Source: Muriicola sp041358175
GTDB taxonomy: Bacteria > Bacteroidota > Bacteroidia > Flavobacteriales > Flavobacteriaceae
Assembly (NCBI RefSeq): GCF_041358175.1
Contig: NZ_JBGKBE010000003.1
Span: 124,001 to 188,000, forward strand
DNA length: 64,000 nucleotides
Direction: 5' to 3'
Positions 7,365-16,097 of the stretch are shown here, in pieces (the stretch's first letter is position 1; each line of letters begins with the position of its first letter). Under the pieces are notes generated by a model. That model saw only the letters and a list, made by a program, of their open reading frames with translations, searched no databases and was not told the origin of the DNA. A program made the position numbers and the translations under genes.

Positions 7365-9305
7365 TTAAAACGTCTTTAATGTACTATTTATTTCTGTTTC
7401 AACCAAGTCGGCAAAGTCGTCTATACTTATGCTGCCTAAATCCTCTCCACCGTGTCTTCGTACCGATATGGTTCCTTTCTCTTCTTCACTCTCTCCTACG
7501 ATGAGCATAAAGGGAATTTTATTCATTTCTGCTTCCCTGATTTTCTTCCCCACCGTCTCATTCCTCGCGTCAATGAGCGCGCGAATTTCGTTATTTTCTA
7601 ACGATTTTGAAACTTTTTCCGCATATTTTTCGTGTTTCTCGCTGACAGGCAGTATGATAGCCTGATCAGGAGTTAACCAGAGCGGGAAATTTCCTCCTGT
7701 GTGTTCTAGTAAGAGGGCAACAAATCGCTCCATACTTCCAAAGGGAGCCCTGTGGATCATCACCGGTCTGTGTAATTCATTGTCACTACCCTTGTAGGTA
7801 AGATCAAAACGTTCGGGTAGGTTATAATCCACCTGTATGGTACCCAGCTGCCAGTTCCTGCCGAGGGCATCCTTCACCATAAAATCGAGCTTGGGTCCAT
7901 AAAATGCGGCCTCTCCGGCCTCCACTTTAAAATCTAAGCCTTTTTCTTCAGCGGCATTGATAATCGCCTGTTCTGCCTTTTCCCAGTTATCTACGGAACC
8001 TATGTACTTCTCGGGTTTATCGAGATCCCGAACAGATACCTGGGCAGTAAAATTTTCAAAGCCAAGGGATCCCAGTACATAGAGCGAAAGATCAATTACA
8101 TTTTTAAATTCCTGATCTAACTGGTCCTGGGTGCAGAAGATATGGGCATCATCCTGTGTAAAGCCCCTTACCCGGGTAAGACCGTGCAATTCGCCACTTT
8201 GTTCATAGCGATATACGGTGCCAAATTCTGCGTATCGCTTCGGCAATTCCCTGTAACTAAATGGCTTAGCGTTGTATATCTCGCAGTGATGAGGGCAATT
8301 CATCGGTTTTAGCAGGAATTCTTCATCTTCCTTGGGGGTGTGTATAGGCTGAAAACTGTCTTCCCCATATTTAGCGTAATGGCCGGAGGTGACATACAAT
8401 TCCTTTTGCCCGATATGGGGCGTGATCACCATCTCATATCCTGCTTTTTTCTGTGCCTTTTTTAAAAATTGCTCGAGCCGTTCCCTCAGGGCTGCACCTT
8501 TAGGTAACCACAGGGGTAGTCCCTGTCCTACCTTTTGAGAGAAGGTAAAAAGTTCCAGTTCGCGGCCGAGTTTTCTGTGATCTCGTTTTTTAGCCTCCTC
8601 CAGCAGTTCAAGATACTCGGTTAGTTCCTTTTGTTTTGGAAAAGAGATACCGTATACCCTTGTCAGTTGTGGATTTTTCTCATCCCCACGCCAGTATGCC
8701 CCTGCAACACTAAGTAATTTTAGTGCTTTGATATAGCCTGTATTCGGGATGTGTCCCCCGCGGCAGAGATCGGTAAAGCTATCGTGATCACAAAAGGTGA
8801 TGCTTCCGTCTTCCAGGTTGGAGATCAGCTCTACCTTGTATTCATTCCCCTGTTTTTTGTAATAATTGAGCGCATCCTCCTTACTCACTTCCCGCATTTT
8901 ATACGGATGTTTCCCCCGGGCGATCTCTATTGCTCGTTTTTCGATCATGGGAAAGTCCTTTTCGGATATGCTGTGTACTCCAAAATCTATATCGTAGTAA
9001 AAACCATTTTCTATAGCCGGACCTATGGTGAGTTTTACCCCGGGATATAATTCCTCAATTGCCTGTGCCACCACATGGGAGGAAGAATGCCAAAAAGCTT
9101 TTTTTCCAAGATCATCTCTCCAGGTATACAGCGTAAGGCTACCATCCTGATTTAAAGGGGTGACTGTTTCAACTATCTGGTCGTTGAATTTCGCAGAAAT
9201 AACGTTTCTTGCCAGGCCCTCACTGATATCTTTGGCGACATCCATTGGGGTTACCCCTTCGTTAAAAGTCTTGACGGAACCGTCGGGAAGCGTAATATTG
9301 ATCAT
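7365..9305 (-). CDS. thrS: Threonyl-tRNA synthetase
   Basis: This cytoplasmic class II enzyme charges tRNA-Thr. The 646 residues show the full domain order. The TGS domain occupies residues 1-62 and the editing domain follows with HSSSH (73-77) and the downstream DLCRGGH cysteine/histidine pair. The catalytic core contains the zinc-ligand segment MNCPHHCEIY and motif 3 HRAPFGSMERF, and the C-terminal anticodon-binding domain begins near PDQAIILPVS. It is the first gene of the translation operon and lies 35 bases upstream of infC. It has a full consensus promoter in front. I see no T-box leader or long attenuator in the short upstream region. Confidence 0.98.
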   Translation of the reverse strand: MINITLPDGSVKTFNEGVTPMDVAKDISEGLARNVISAKFNDQIVETVTPLNQDGSLTLYTWRDDLGKKAFWHSSSHVVAQAIEELYPGVKLTIGPAIENGFYYDIDFGVHSISEKDFPMIEKRAIEIARGKHPYKMREVSKEDALNYYKKQGNEYKVELISNLEDGSITFCDHDSFTDLCRGGHIPNTGYIKALKLLSVAGAYWRGDEKNPQLTRVYGISFPKQKELTEYLELLEEAKKRDHRKLGRELELFTFSQKVGQGLPLWLPKGAALRERLEQFLKKAQKKAGYEMVITPHIGQKELYVTSGHYAKYGEDSFQPIHTPKEDEEFLLKPMNCPHHCEIYNAKPFSYRELPKRYAEFGTVYRYEQSGELHGLTRVRGFTQDDAHIFCTQDQLDQEFKNVIDLSLYVLGSLGFENFTAQVSVRDLDKPEKYIGSVDNWEKAEQAIINAAEEKGLDFKVEAGEAAFYGPKLDFMVKDALGRNWQLGTIQVDYNLPERFDLTYKGSDNELHRPVMIHRAPFGSMERFVALLLEHTGGNFPLWLTPDQAIILPVSEKHEKYAEKVSKSLENNEIRALIDARNETVGKKIREAEMNKIPFMLIVGESEEEKGTISVRRHGGEDLGSISIDDFADLVETEINSTLKTF

Positions 9306-9328
9306 ATTTATGGCCTTTCTGGGCGTGG

Positions 9329-9359
9329 CAAAGATAATGTGTTGTGCCTAAGCGGACAA
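9329..9359 (-). promoter_or_regulatory. Consensus promoter of the thrS operon
   Basis: On the minus strand a TTG (9359-9357) is followed by a 20-base spacer and the -7 box TATCTTTG (9336-9329). Both elements match the Bacteroidota consensus. The predicted leader before the thrS ATG is about 20 bases. Confidence 0.75.
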
Positions 9360-9373
9360 TAGTCTGCCCTTAC

Positions 9374-9631
9374 TTAATTCTCTTTGCGGGATGCTTTACC
9401 AAATAAAGCATCTACTACAGTTTTTATACTGAAAAAGCCCATGGCAATAGCAGCCAGCGCCAGGATAGCTCCCACAATGAGGACAGGGAGGTACCAGGGA
9501 TGTTCCTGATTCTTAAAAGCCTGGTAGAGTACGACTGGGGCGGTAAACATAAGAGCGACCGTATAGGCGAGATATTTAACGCCTTTTAATAATAATTCTT
9601 TATTCGTCCTGCGACCTGAGCTGTTTTTCAT
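9374..9631 (-). CDS. DUF6095 family small membrane protein
   Basis: This 85-residue protein has a short basic N-terminus (MKNSSGRRTNKE) and two hydrophobic segments separated by the loop FKNQEHPWY. It resembles the flavobacterial DUF6095 family, whose function is unknown. The longest frame starts with TTG at 9640, but that codon lies inside a promoter -7 box. The ATG at 9631, three codons later, is therefore taken as the start and leaves almost no leader. The gene ends just upstream of the thrS promoter. Confidence 0.8.
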   Translation of the reverse strand: MKNSSGRRTNKELLLKGVKYLAYTVALMFTAPVVLYQAFKNQEHPWYLPVLIVGAILALAAIAMGFFSIKTVVDALFGKASRKEN

Positions 9632-9637
9632 ATTGCA

Positions 9638-9645
9638 CAAAATTA
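9638..9645 (-). promoter_or_regulatory. -7 box (TAATTTTG) before the DUF6095 gene
   Basis: TAATTTTG on the minus strand matches TAnnTTTG and ends six bases before the ATG at 9631. It overlaps the alternative TTG start at 9640, which it rules out if active. Confidence 0.55.
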
Positions 9646-9764
9646 CAAATTAAGGGAGAGCAGGAGAAGAGATCAATCTAAAAGTGGGGAGGAGCAAATA
9701 CTTCTATTTAAAATATGTCAGTTCTGAAAAATTTAAATAAATCCCATATTGATAAGGAAAGCCA

Positions 9765-10658
9765 TTAATTAATAGTTACCTGAGCTTTTTCTTCCTGAAC
9801 GAGGGCAAAATAACCCAGGGGAAATACCTCAGGCTGATCTACATTATCCAGCACATCTATATTATCCAAATCTGTAACATCAAAAACATTACCCCTAACT
9901 GTGGTCACCGGAGTTTGAAATGGACCCTGAATATCACCACTTTGTTCGATCAACTGATCCATATAGTTATAAAATGTCTGATCAGATCCCATAACGCTTA
10001 TATCGAGTACCGTTCCCGTCTCAAAGCTATCTTCGTAAAAGAAAGAAAATTCAAATTCCTGTCCTTGATAAAATTCATCTTCTGTTACCAGATACTCCCC
10101 AAAACCGAAGTCGAACAGATAAAAATTATCCACATTGGGCTGATCTGTAAAATTTACGATGATTTCCGTTTCATTATCTCCGAACAGCGTGCCGGTTCCT
10201 TGTCTGACGGAATTAATAGGAACAGTACGAACGTATTTCGTCTGGGCCAGGTAAAGTCGGCCCTGATGCCTGATAAAAAGTGTATAAACGTAATCTCTGT
10301 CAAGGGTTGTGGTCGGTATTCTCTGGTCTGAGCTAAAATTGGGATCAGGTATATAAACCCCTGATCCTGGACTGGTTTCTGCCAGGGTTGATGACCCCTG
10401 ATTTATAACAACATTGTCTTCGATCTCCTCATAGGTAATAAGGACACTTTCTGCTGAAGTGGGCACATTCTCCTCGAAAAAGTTGCTGGAAAGGGTTAAG
10501 CTGATCTCTACAGGAACATATGGTTCAGTTTCGTCTACCCTGATCAAACCGTTTACCACAAGCCTGGTGTCCTGATCGGGAAGGTCCACGTCTATAACAT
10601 CTTCGCAGCTCAATAAGAGGGAAGTGAATATCAGGGAAAAAACTAGTAAGCGTTTCAT
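9765..10658 (-). CDS. DUF4249 domain lipoprotein
   Basis: This 297-residue protein has a lipoprotein signal (LIFTSLLLSCEDVIDVDL, lipid-bearing cysteine about residue 18) and the DUF4249 opening DTRLVVNGLIRVDETEPYVPVEISLT. DUF4249 proteins are outer-membrane-associated lipoproteins almost always encoded beside a TonB-dependent receptor. They probably serve as its surface or periplasmic partner, analogous to SusD. The gene lies eight bases after the receptor gene and is surely cotranscribed. The ligand is unknown. Confidence 0.88.
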   Translation of the reverse strand: MKRLLVFSLIFTSLLLSCEDVIDVDLPDQDTRLVVNGLIRVDETEPYVPVEISLTLSSNFFEENVPTSAESVLITYEEIEDNVVINQGSSTLAETSPGSGVYIPDPNFSSDQRIPTTTLDRDYVYTLFIRHQGRLYLAQTKYVRTVPINSVRQGTGTLFGDNETEIIVNFTDQPNVDNFYLFDFGFGEYLVTEDEFYQGQEFEFSFFYEDSFETGTVLDISVMGSDQTFYNYMDQLIEQSGDIQGPFQTPVTTVRGNVFDVTDLDNIDVLDNVDQPEVFPLGYFALVQEEKAQVTIN

Positions 10659-10666
10659 TAGACTAC

Positions 10667-13066
10667 TTAGAATTTAAAATTATAGGTTACAGCAGGTACA
10701 ATTCCGAATATTGAGGTTCTGACGGCTTCATTTACTCCTGTGTCCTGGTTTCTTCTGAAATTGATTGACGCCGCATTCATTCTGCTATAGACGTTGTAAA
10801 TGCTGAATACCCATTCGGCCTGTAATTTGCGTTTATCGTTCTTTTTCGGGGTTAAGGTTGCTGAAATATCGAGGCGATGGTAATCCGGAAGGCGCTCCTC
10901 ATTTCTCAAGCCATAAAAAGGTACAGTAAGTCCCTCGAACTGAAACTGCCCTACCGGATAATTTGTCGGTTGCCCGGTCTGATAGACAAAGTTGGTATTG
11001 AATCGCCATTTCTTATTCAGATCGTAACTCCCGTAGAGGGAAACATCATGCGTTTTGTCATAGGGGGTGCTGTACCAATTTGAAAAATTGATTCCGGTTT
11101 CCCGGTTCGACCTGCCATTATCAAAAGAAGGAGTTCGCCCCGGTGTACGTTGTTCGGATCTCGATAAAGTATAGGCTACCCAACCCTTAAAACGACCTTC
11201 GTTCTTCCGAACTAGTAGTTCCAGACCATAAGCTCTTGCCTGTCCGTTGAGGATGACCTGCTCAATGGCATTATTAGCAATAAGATTTGCTCCGTCTATA
11301 TAGTCGATCCTGTTCTGGATGTCTTTATAAAATACTTCGGTTTCCAGACTGAATTCTCCCTCTGAAAGGGTCCTGAAGTACCCCAGGGCATACTGATCCA
11401 GGATCTGGGGTTTAACAAACGGGCCGCTGGGTGTCCAGACATCCAAAGGGGTAGGGGAGCTGGTGTTCGACAACAGATGCAAATATTGAGTAATTCTAGT
11501 ATAACTGGCTTTTACAGACTGTTCAGGGTTCAGGGTATAAGCAAGAGCAATCCTGGGTTCCAGATTGGTGAAACTGGCAAGTTGCTCACCTCGTTTTGAA
11601 GAAACTGTACCTATAGGAGTAGCTTCCTGATAGACCAGGAGGAAAGGATCGAAGATCACGGGGTTGTCGTTTTCATATACGTTTAGTTCATCCTGTCCAA
11701 AACGGATAAAATGACTTAAGCGCAGCCCGTATTGTAAACTCAACGCAGCGGAAAGCGAATGTTCTACATCTACATAGGCCGCAAATTCATCGGCGTATTT
11801 TTTTGTCAGCTGTTCTTCCAGTATGCCGGAATCAGGACTATTGGGAACGATTTTACCGGGATTGAAGGTATAGTAGATATTATTGATCCCGTAGTTTACC
11901 TGGAATGTATCACTGAGGTAGTGCTTCAGGTCGTATTTCAAATTAAAATTCCTGATTCCGGAATTCCATTTAAATCCGACAAAATCGAGTTCCAGACCGT
12001 AGTAGAAATCAGAATAGATCAGGGATAAATTACTGAATAACTTATCGGAAAAAAGGTGGTTCCACCTAAGGTTTAAAACGCTGTTCCCGTAGATGTTTTC
12101 GAAATTATCAGAGATGGCAAAGACATCACGGCCAAAATAACCGGAAAGAAACAGGTTGTTATTGGCGTTGAGCCTATAATTTAATTTTGTGTTCAGATCG
12201 TAGAAATAAGCCGTATTGTCCACGTCAAATAGTGGGAGGAAAAGATGGGCATAAGATGCTCTCCCGCCTATAAGAAAAGCCGATTTGTCTTTTACAATAG
12301 GACCTTCTGCGAGCAATCTGCTCGCCACAACCCCAATTCCACCATTCATCTTAAACTCCTTGCTGTTTCCTTCTTTCTGAAAAATCTCAAGTACCGAAGA
12401 AACCCTTCCCCCGTATCGGGAGGGTATGGCTCCTTTGAAGAGCTTAACATCTTTAATGGCATCCGGGTTGAAAACGGAGAAGAAACCAAAAAGATGGGAG
12501 CTGTTAAAGATAGTAGCTTCATCGAGGAGGATAAGGTTTTGATCGGCTGCGCCCCCCCTCACATTAAAGCCGGAGGCTCCTTCTCCTGCATTACTTACTC
12601 CGGGAAGGAGAAGTAGGGATTTGATGATATCGGCTTCCCCCAAAACCACAGGAATATTTTTTATGGTCTGCACGGCAAGCGTATTTACACTCATCTGAGG
12701 CTTGCTGATGTTGAGTTTTTCAACATTTTCTGTTACTACTACTTCTTCCAGGATTTGGGCTTTTTCGGTCATCCGGAAGTTCATTTTACGGTTTTGGTCA
12801 AAGGTTACCGTCTCAACGATATCCTCAAATCCCAAATAGGTGATTTGCAATTCATAGGTGCCCTGTGGCAGTGTTAGGGAATAGAAACCGTATTCATTGG
12901 TAGTAACTCCTGTTCTCAAAGAAGGAATGGCGATGGTAACACCAATTAAGGTCTCGTTACTGGAAGCTTCAGTGACAGTGCCACTGATTGTATAGCGATT
13001 CTGTGCGATGCCAAGGACTGAGATAAGGAAAAAGAAAATCGGGAGGAACCGATTTATGGAATGCAT
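10667..13066 (-). CDS. TonB-dependent receptor with carboxypeptidase-like domain
   Basis: This outer membrane transporter has 799 residues. A signal peptide (ending about GIAQ) is followed by a CarboxypepD_reg-like domain (YTISGTVTEASSNETLIGVTI). The plug domain contains NVRGGAADQNLILLDEATIFN, and the rest is a beta barrel ending in aromatic KF. It is shorter than SusC receptors (about 1000 residues) and has no SusD beside it. Instead it pairs with a DUF4249 lipoprotein. Energy would come from TonB-ExbBD. The substrate cannot be inferred. Confidence 0.93.
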   Translation of the reverse strand: MHSINRFLPIFFFLISVLGIAQNRYTISGTVTEASSNETLIGVTIAIPSLRTGVTTNEYGFYSLTLPQGTYELQITYLGFEDIVETVTFDQNRKMNFRMTEKAQILEEVVVTENVEKLNISKPQMSVNTLAVQTIKNIPVVLGEADIIKSLLLLPGVSNAGEGASGFNVRGGAADQNLILLDEATIFNSSHLFGFFSVFNPDAIKDVKLFKGAIPSRYGGRVSSVLEIFQKEGNSKEFKMNGGIGVVASRLLAEGPIVKDKSAFLIGGRASYAHLFLPLFDVDNTAYFYDLNTKLNYRLNANNNLFLSGYFGRDVFAISDNFENIYGNSVLNLRWNHLFSDKLFSNLSLIYSDFYYGLELDFVGFKWNSGIRNFNLKYDLKHYLSDTFQVNYGINNIYYTFNPGKIVPNSPDSGILEEQLTKKYADEFAAYVDVEHSLSAALSLQYGLRLSHFIRFGQDELNVYENDNPVIFDPFLLVYQEATPIGTVSSKRGEQLASFTNLEPRIALAYTLNPEQSVKASYTRITQYLHLLSNTSSPTPLDVWTPSGPFVKPQILDQYALGYFRTLSEGEFSLETEVFYKDIQNRIDYIDGANLIANNAIEQVILNGQARAYGLELLVRKNEGRFKGWVAYTLSRSEQRTPGRTPSFDNGRSNRETGINFSNWYSTPYDKTHDVSLYGSYDLNKKWRFNTNFVYQTGQPTNYPVGQFQFEGLTVPFYGLRNEERLPDYHRLDISATLTPKKNDKRKLQAEWVFSIYNVYSRMNAASINFRRNQDTGVNEAVRTSIFGIVPAVTYNFKF

Positions 13067-13163
13067 AGTATATTTTTCCTAAAAATAATAAAGTTTAGGA
13101 CATTTCACATGCCTGGAACAGAATAGTGGAGGATAAATTGCCAGATCGACACTTTTATCCTAT

Positions 13164-15386
13164 TTATCCCAGCTCTTGGAGGATGTTATTCAAGGTATTG
13201 CTGGGTCTCATTGCTTTCTCAAGCAAGGCCGGGTCGGGTTTGTAATAACCACCGATCTGCTGCCTTTTCCCCTGAGCGTCCTCCAGTTCTTTCAGAATTG
13301 CAGGAGTTTGTGTTTTCAATTGCTTATAAATATGATCAAATGTATCTTTTAGCTGAGGATTCTCACTTTGTTCAGCCAGTGCCTGAGCCCAGTACAGGGC
13401 GAGATAGAAATGACTTCCACGGGTATCCAATTCGCCAACCTTGCGGGAGGGAGATCTGTTGTTACTCAGAAAATCTTCAGTAGCCTGATCAAGTGCCTCG
13501 GCCAGAATATGGGCTTCGGGATTAGAGTTTTTCTGACTGTAGAAATCCAGGGATACAGCCAGGGCAAGGAATTCACCCAGGGAGTCCCATCGCAAATGTC
13601 CTTCATCCAGAAATTGTTCCACATGCTTTGGTGCTGATCCACCGGCTCCGGTTTCAAACAAGCCTCCGCCTTTCATCAAAGGAACTATAGATAACATCTT
13701 TGCACTGGTTCCCACTTCGAGAATAGGAAAAAGATCGGTCAGATAATCCCGCAGTACGTTTCCTGAAACAGAGATCGTATCCTTACCTTCCTTAAGTCGC
13801 TTCAGTGTTGCACGGGTAGCCTCAACGGGAGAAAGGATTTGGATGTCAAGACCTGTGGTATCCTCTTTGGGAAGATACTGTTCTACTTTTTTAATCAGCT
13901 CCCTGTCGTGGGCCCTGTCCTTGTCTAACCAGAAAATGGCCGGAGTCTGGGTAGCCCTTGCACGGGAAACAGCCAGTTTGATCCAGTCCTGAACAGGGAG
14001 ATCTTTCACCTGGCACATTCTCCAGATATCTCCTGAATTCACCTTGTGCTCGAGTAAGGTTTCTTTGGAATAGGTGTCGACAACACGGACCATTCCATTT
14101 CCCTGGATCTCAAATGTCTTGTCATGTGAGCCGTACTCCTCTGCTTTCTGGGCCATCAGACCCACGTTGGGAACGGTTCCCATAGTACGTGGATCAAAAG
14201 CCCCGTGTTTTTTACAAAATTCAATGGTTGCCTGGTAAATACCTGCATAGCTGCTGTCTGGAATTACCGCCTTAGTATCCTGCAGTTCTCCATTATGATC
14301 ATACATCTTTCCCGAAGTTCTGATCATGGCAGGCATGGAGGCATCGATAATCACGTCGCTGGGGACGTGTAAATTGGTTATACCCTTATCAGAATTAACC
14401 ATGGCGAGCTGGGGTCCTTCCTCAATAGATTCCGTAATATCCTGCTCAATTTCTTTGCGTTCCTTCTCCGGCAATTGCTGAATTTTCTCCAGCAAACTCT
14501 CTAAGCCATCATTAGCACTGATCCCTATCCTGACAAAGGTTGATGCGTGTTTTTCGAATACATTGGAGAAGTATACTTCCATAACATGTCCGAAAATGAT
14601 GGGATCTGAAACCTTCATCATAGTGGCTTTCAGGTGTACTGAAAACAAAATTCCTTTCTTTTTGGCATCGGCCACCTGTTCTTTCAGAAAGGAAAGTAGG
14701 GCTTCTTTGCTGAGTACGGAGGCATCGATAATCTCCCCGGCTTTCACAAGGATGTCCCCTTTGAGTAGTGATCTTTCTCCCTCCTTATTGATATATTCAA
14801 TGGCAAGAACGGTATCCTTTGGCAAGGTGAGGGATTTTTCATTCGATTTAAAATCTCCCGAAGACATTGTAGCCACATGAGTTTTAGAGTCAGGCGACCA
14901 GGGTCCCATTCTATGTGGATTTTTTTTTGCGTAATTCTTAATGGGTTTTGGAGCCCTTCTATCAGAATTTCCTTCCCTGAGGACAGGATTTACAGCACTC
15001 CCTTTGATTTTGTCATACCGGGCTTTGATGTTCCTTTCCTGCTCTGATTTTGGTTCATCCGGATAGAGTGGAACGGGATACCCTTTTTCTCTCAGTTCTT
15101 CAATTGCTTCCTTTAATTGAGGAATGGATGCACTGATATTTGGAAGTTTGATAATATTGGCATCCGGCGTTTTTGCCATTTCACCCAAAACGGCAAGGTC
15201 GTCAGAGATACGTTGTTCTTCTTTTAGGAATTCCGGAAAATTAGCTATGATCCTTCCTGCCAGGGAAATATCCTTTGTGACAACTTCCATATTGGCCGTT
15301 TTGGTAAAGGCTTTTACTATTGGTAGAAATGATTGAGTTGCCAGGGCCGGAGCCTCATCAGTAAGGGTATAGACAATTTTGGACAT
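13164..15386 (-). CDS. icd: Isocitrate dehydrogenase, NADP-dependent, monomeric type
   Basis: The enzyme oxidises isocitrate to 2-oxoglutarate and CO2 in the citric acid cycle with NADP. The 740 residues match the monomeric family rather than the roughly 415-residue dimeric one. Family stretches include IYTLTDEAPALATQSFLPIV-like residues at the start, NAKKNPHRMGPWSPDSKTHV-like residues near 150 and GTSAKMLSIVPLMKGGGLFETGAGGSAPKHV in the C-terminal half, the last longer stretch being highly conserved. A TATATTTG box lies about 28 bases upstream. It is a single gene with a long upstream intergenic region. Confidence 0.96.
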   Translation of the reverse strand: MSKIVYTLTDEAPALATQSFLPIVKAFTKTANMEVVTKDISLAGRIIANFPEFLKEEQRISDDLAVLGEMAKTPDANIIKLPNISASIPQLKEAIEELREKGYPVPLYPDEPKSEQERNIKARYDKIKGSAVNPVLREGNSDRRAPKPIKNYAKKNPHRMGPWSPDSKTHVATMSSGDFKSNEKSLTLPKDTVLAIEYINKEGERSLLKGDILVKAGEIIDASVLSKEALLSFLKEQVADAKKKGILFSVHLKATMMKVSDPIIFGHVMEVYFSNVFEKHASTFVRIGISANDGLESLLEKIQQLPEKERKEIEQDITESIEEGPQLAMVNSDKGITNLHVPSDVIIDASMPAMIRTSGKMYDHNGELQDTKAVIPDSSYAGIYQATIEFCKKHGAFDPRTMGTVPNVGLMAQKAEEYGSHDKTFEIQGNGMVRVVDTYSKETLLEHKVNSGDIWRMCQVKDLPVQDWIKLAVSRARATQTPAIFWLDKDRAHDRELIKKVEQYLPKEDTTGLDIQILSPVEATRATLKRLKEGKDTISVSGNVLRDYLTDLFPILEVGTSAKMLSIVPLMKGGGLFETGAGGSAPKHVEQFLDEGHLRWDSLGEFLALAVSLDFYSQKNSNPEAHILAEALDQATEDFLSNNRSPSRKVGELDTRGSHFYLALYWAQALAEQSENPQLKDTFDHIYKQLKTQTPAILKELEDAQGKRQQIGGYYKPDPALLEKAMRPSNTLNNILQELG

Positions 15387-15414
15387 GTAAGGAATTGATT
15401 AGTATTCGAGCCAG

Positions 15415-15422
15415 CAAATATA
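15415..15422 (-). promoter_or_regulatory. -7 box (TATATTTG) before icd
   Basis: On the minus strand TATATTTG matches TAnnTTTG and lies 28 bases before the icd ATG. A -33 TTG is not evident at 17-23 bases. Confidence 0.55.
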
Positions 15423-15506
15423 CAATATTTATGTACGGAAAAAAGGCCTAAATCCTAATCAGCGGCGGGAATTAAAGGGGATTTGTTATTGAGTGCGTAA
15501 AAAACA

Positions 15507-15544
15507 AAAGCCATATCATTGTACAGGTACATTGACATGGCTTT
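15507..15544 (-). terminator. Strong hairpin with T tract on the minus strand
   Basis: Two 18-base arms (15507-15524 and 15527-15544) pair at 16 of 18 positions around a two-base centre. The first arm begins AAAGCCATATCATTG. Read on the minus strand the hairpin is followed by CTTTTGTTTTTT, the form of an intrinsic terminator. It lies 36 bases past the stop of the small broken ORF at 15580-15883 and upstream of icd. It therefore most likely ends that ORF's transcript. Confidence 0.7.
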
Positions 15545-15579
15545 CTAGAAACAACTTGCTTAAATTTAGCACCGAGGTA

Positions 15580-15883
15580 CTAAAAAATCATTCCTAAGAA
15601 TGACAGCCTTGCTGTTTCAACGTTTGAAACAATCTTCGTTCTCAATTTTTCAACCAAGACCCGATTCCTGTCTCTTCTTGTTGCGGTGATATGTTCTCCT
15701 CTGATACCTAACCCTGAGGTTGTGTATTCGATTTGTTCATATCCTTCTAATCTCTGAAAACCGAAGCTTTCTTCAATCAGTATGTTTTTCTTGTCCGAAA
15801 ACCGAAGTTCCCGATCGTGAAAATGCCCATAGCAACAATATAAAGAACGTCAACTTTATAATGGTTTTAGATATTACCCACAA
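15580..15883 (-). pseudogene. Small secreted protein gene, apparently frameshifted
   Basis: Reading from a TTG at 15883 gives MWVISKTIIKLTFFILLLW, then a segment ending SVFGQ. This is a good signal peptide with a cleavage-like FGQ. The frame then stops at a TGA (15775-15773). In the +1 frame coding-like sequence continues without a stop (ILIEESFGFQRLEGYEQIEY, then RRDRNRVLVEKLRTK) to a TAG at 15582-15580. Removing one A from the five-A run just after FGQ joins the two into one protein of about 100 residues. A promoter -7 box in front and a terminator behind support a real transcription unit. It may be a pseudogene, a sequencing error or a programmed shift. No family is recognised. Confidence 0.5.
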
Positions 15884-15933
15884 GGAGCTTCCCTCAAAAC
15901 CATAGGTAAATGTAATATAAACTTTAAATAAAG

Positions 15934-15960
15934 CAAATTTAGTAAGGCTTTAAAAATCAA
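15934..15960 (-). promoter_or_regulatory. Promoter-like elements for the small secreted ORF
   Basis: On the minus strand the -7 box TAAATTTG (15941-15934) matches TAnnTTTG. A TTG at 15960-15958 lies 16 bases upstream, slightly closer than the usual spacing. The predicted transcript would start near 15928 and run to the hairpin at 15507. The rest of the 710-base gap on the plus strand shows no convincing gene. Confidence 0.5.
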
Positions 15961-16041
15961 CATATTATAAACCGTAGTTATGAACAATTGTTTATAAGTC
16001 TGAGAGCTTTCAGCTTGTTGTTTTACAACCTATTTATAAAC

Positions 16042-16070
16042 AAAACCGTCCATGTATTGGACGGTTTTTA
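16042..16070 (-). terminator. Terminator after the CarboxypepD_reg protein gene
   Basis: The arms AAAACCGTCC and GGACGGTTTT are perfectly complementary around a seven-base loop. It lies 27 bases beyond the stop of the minus-strand gene at 16098, followed on that strand by TTTTGTTT. A T run on the plus strand means it may work in both directions. Confidence 0.85.
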
Positions 16071-16097
16071 ATGATATGTATGTGGGTAATAAAGATA

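Noticed and set aside
9638..9640. TTG start for the DUF6095 gene
   Set aside because: The codon overlaps the -7 box; the ATG at 9631 fits better.
15720..15905. 61-codon plus-strand frame in the icd upstream gap
   Set aside because: It lies antisense to the small secreted unit, has no promoter and lacks coding-like composition; it is taken as a chance frame.
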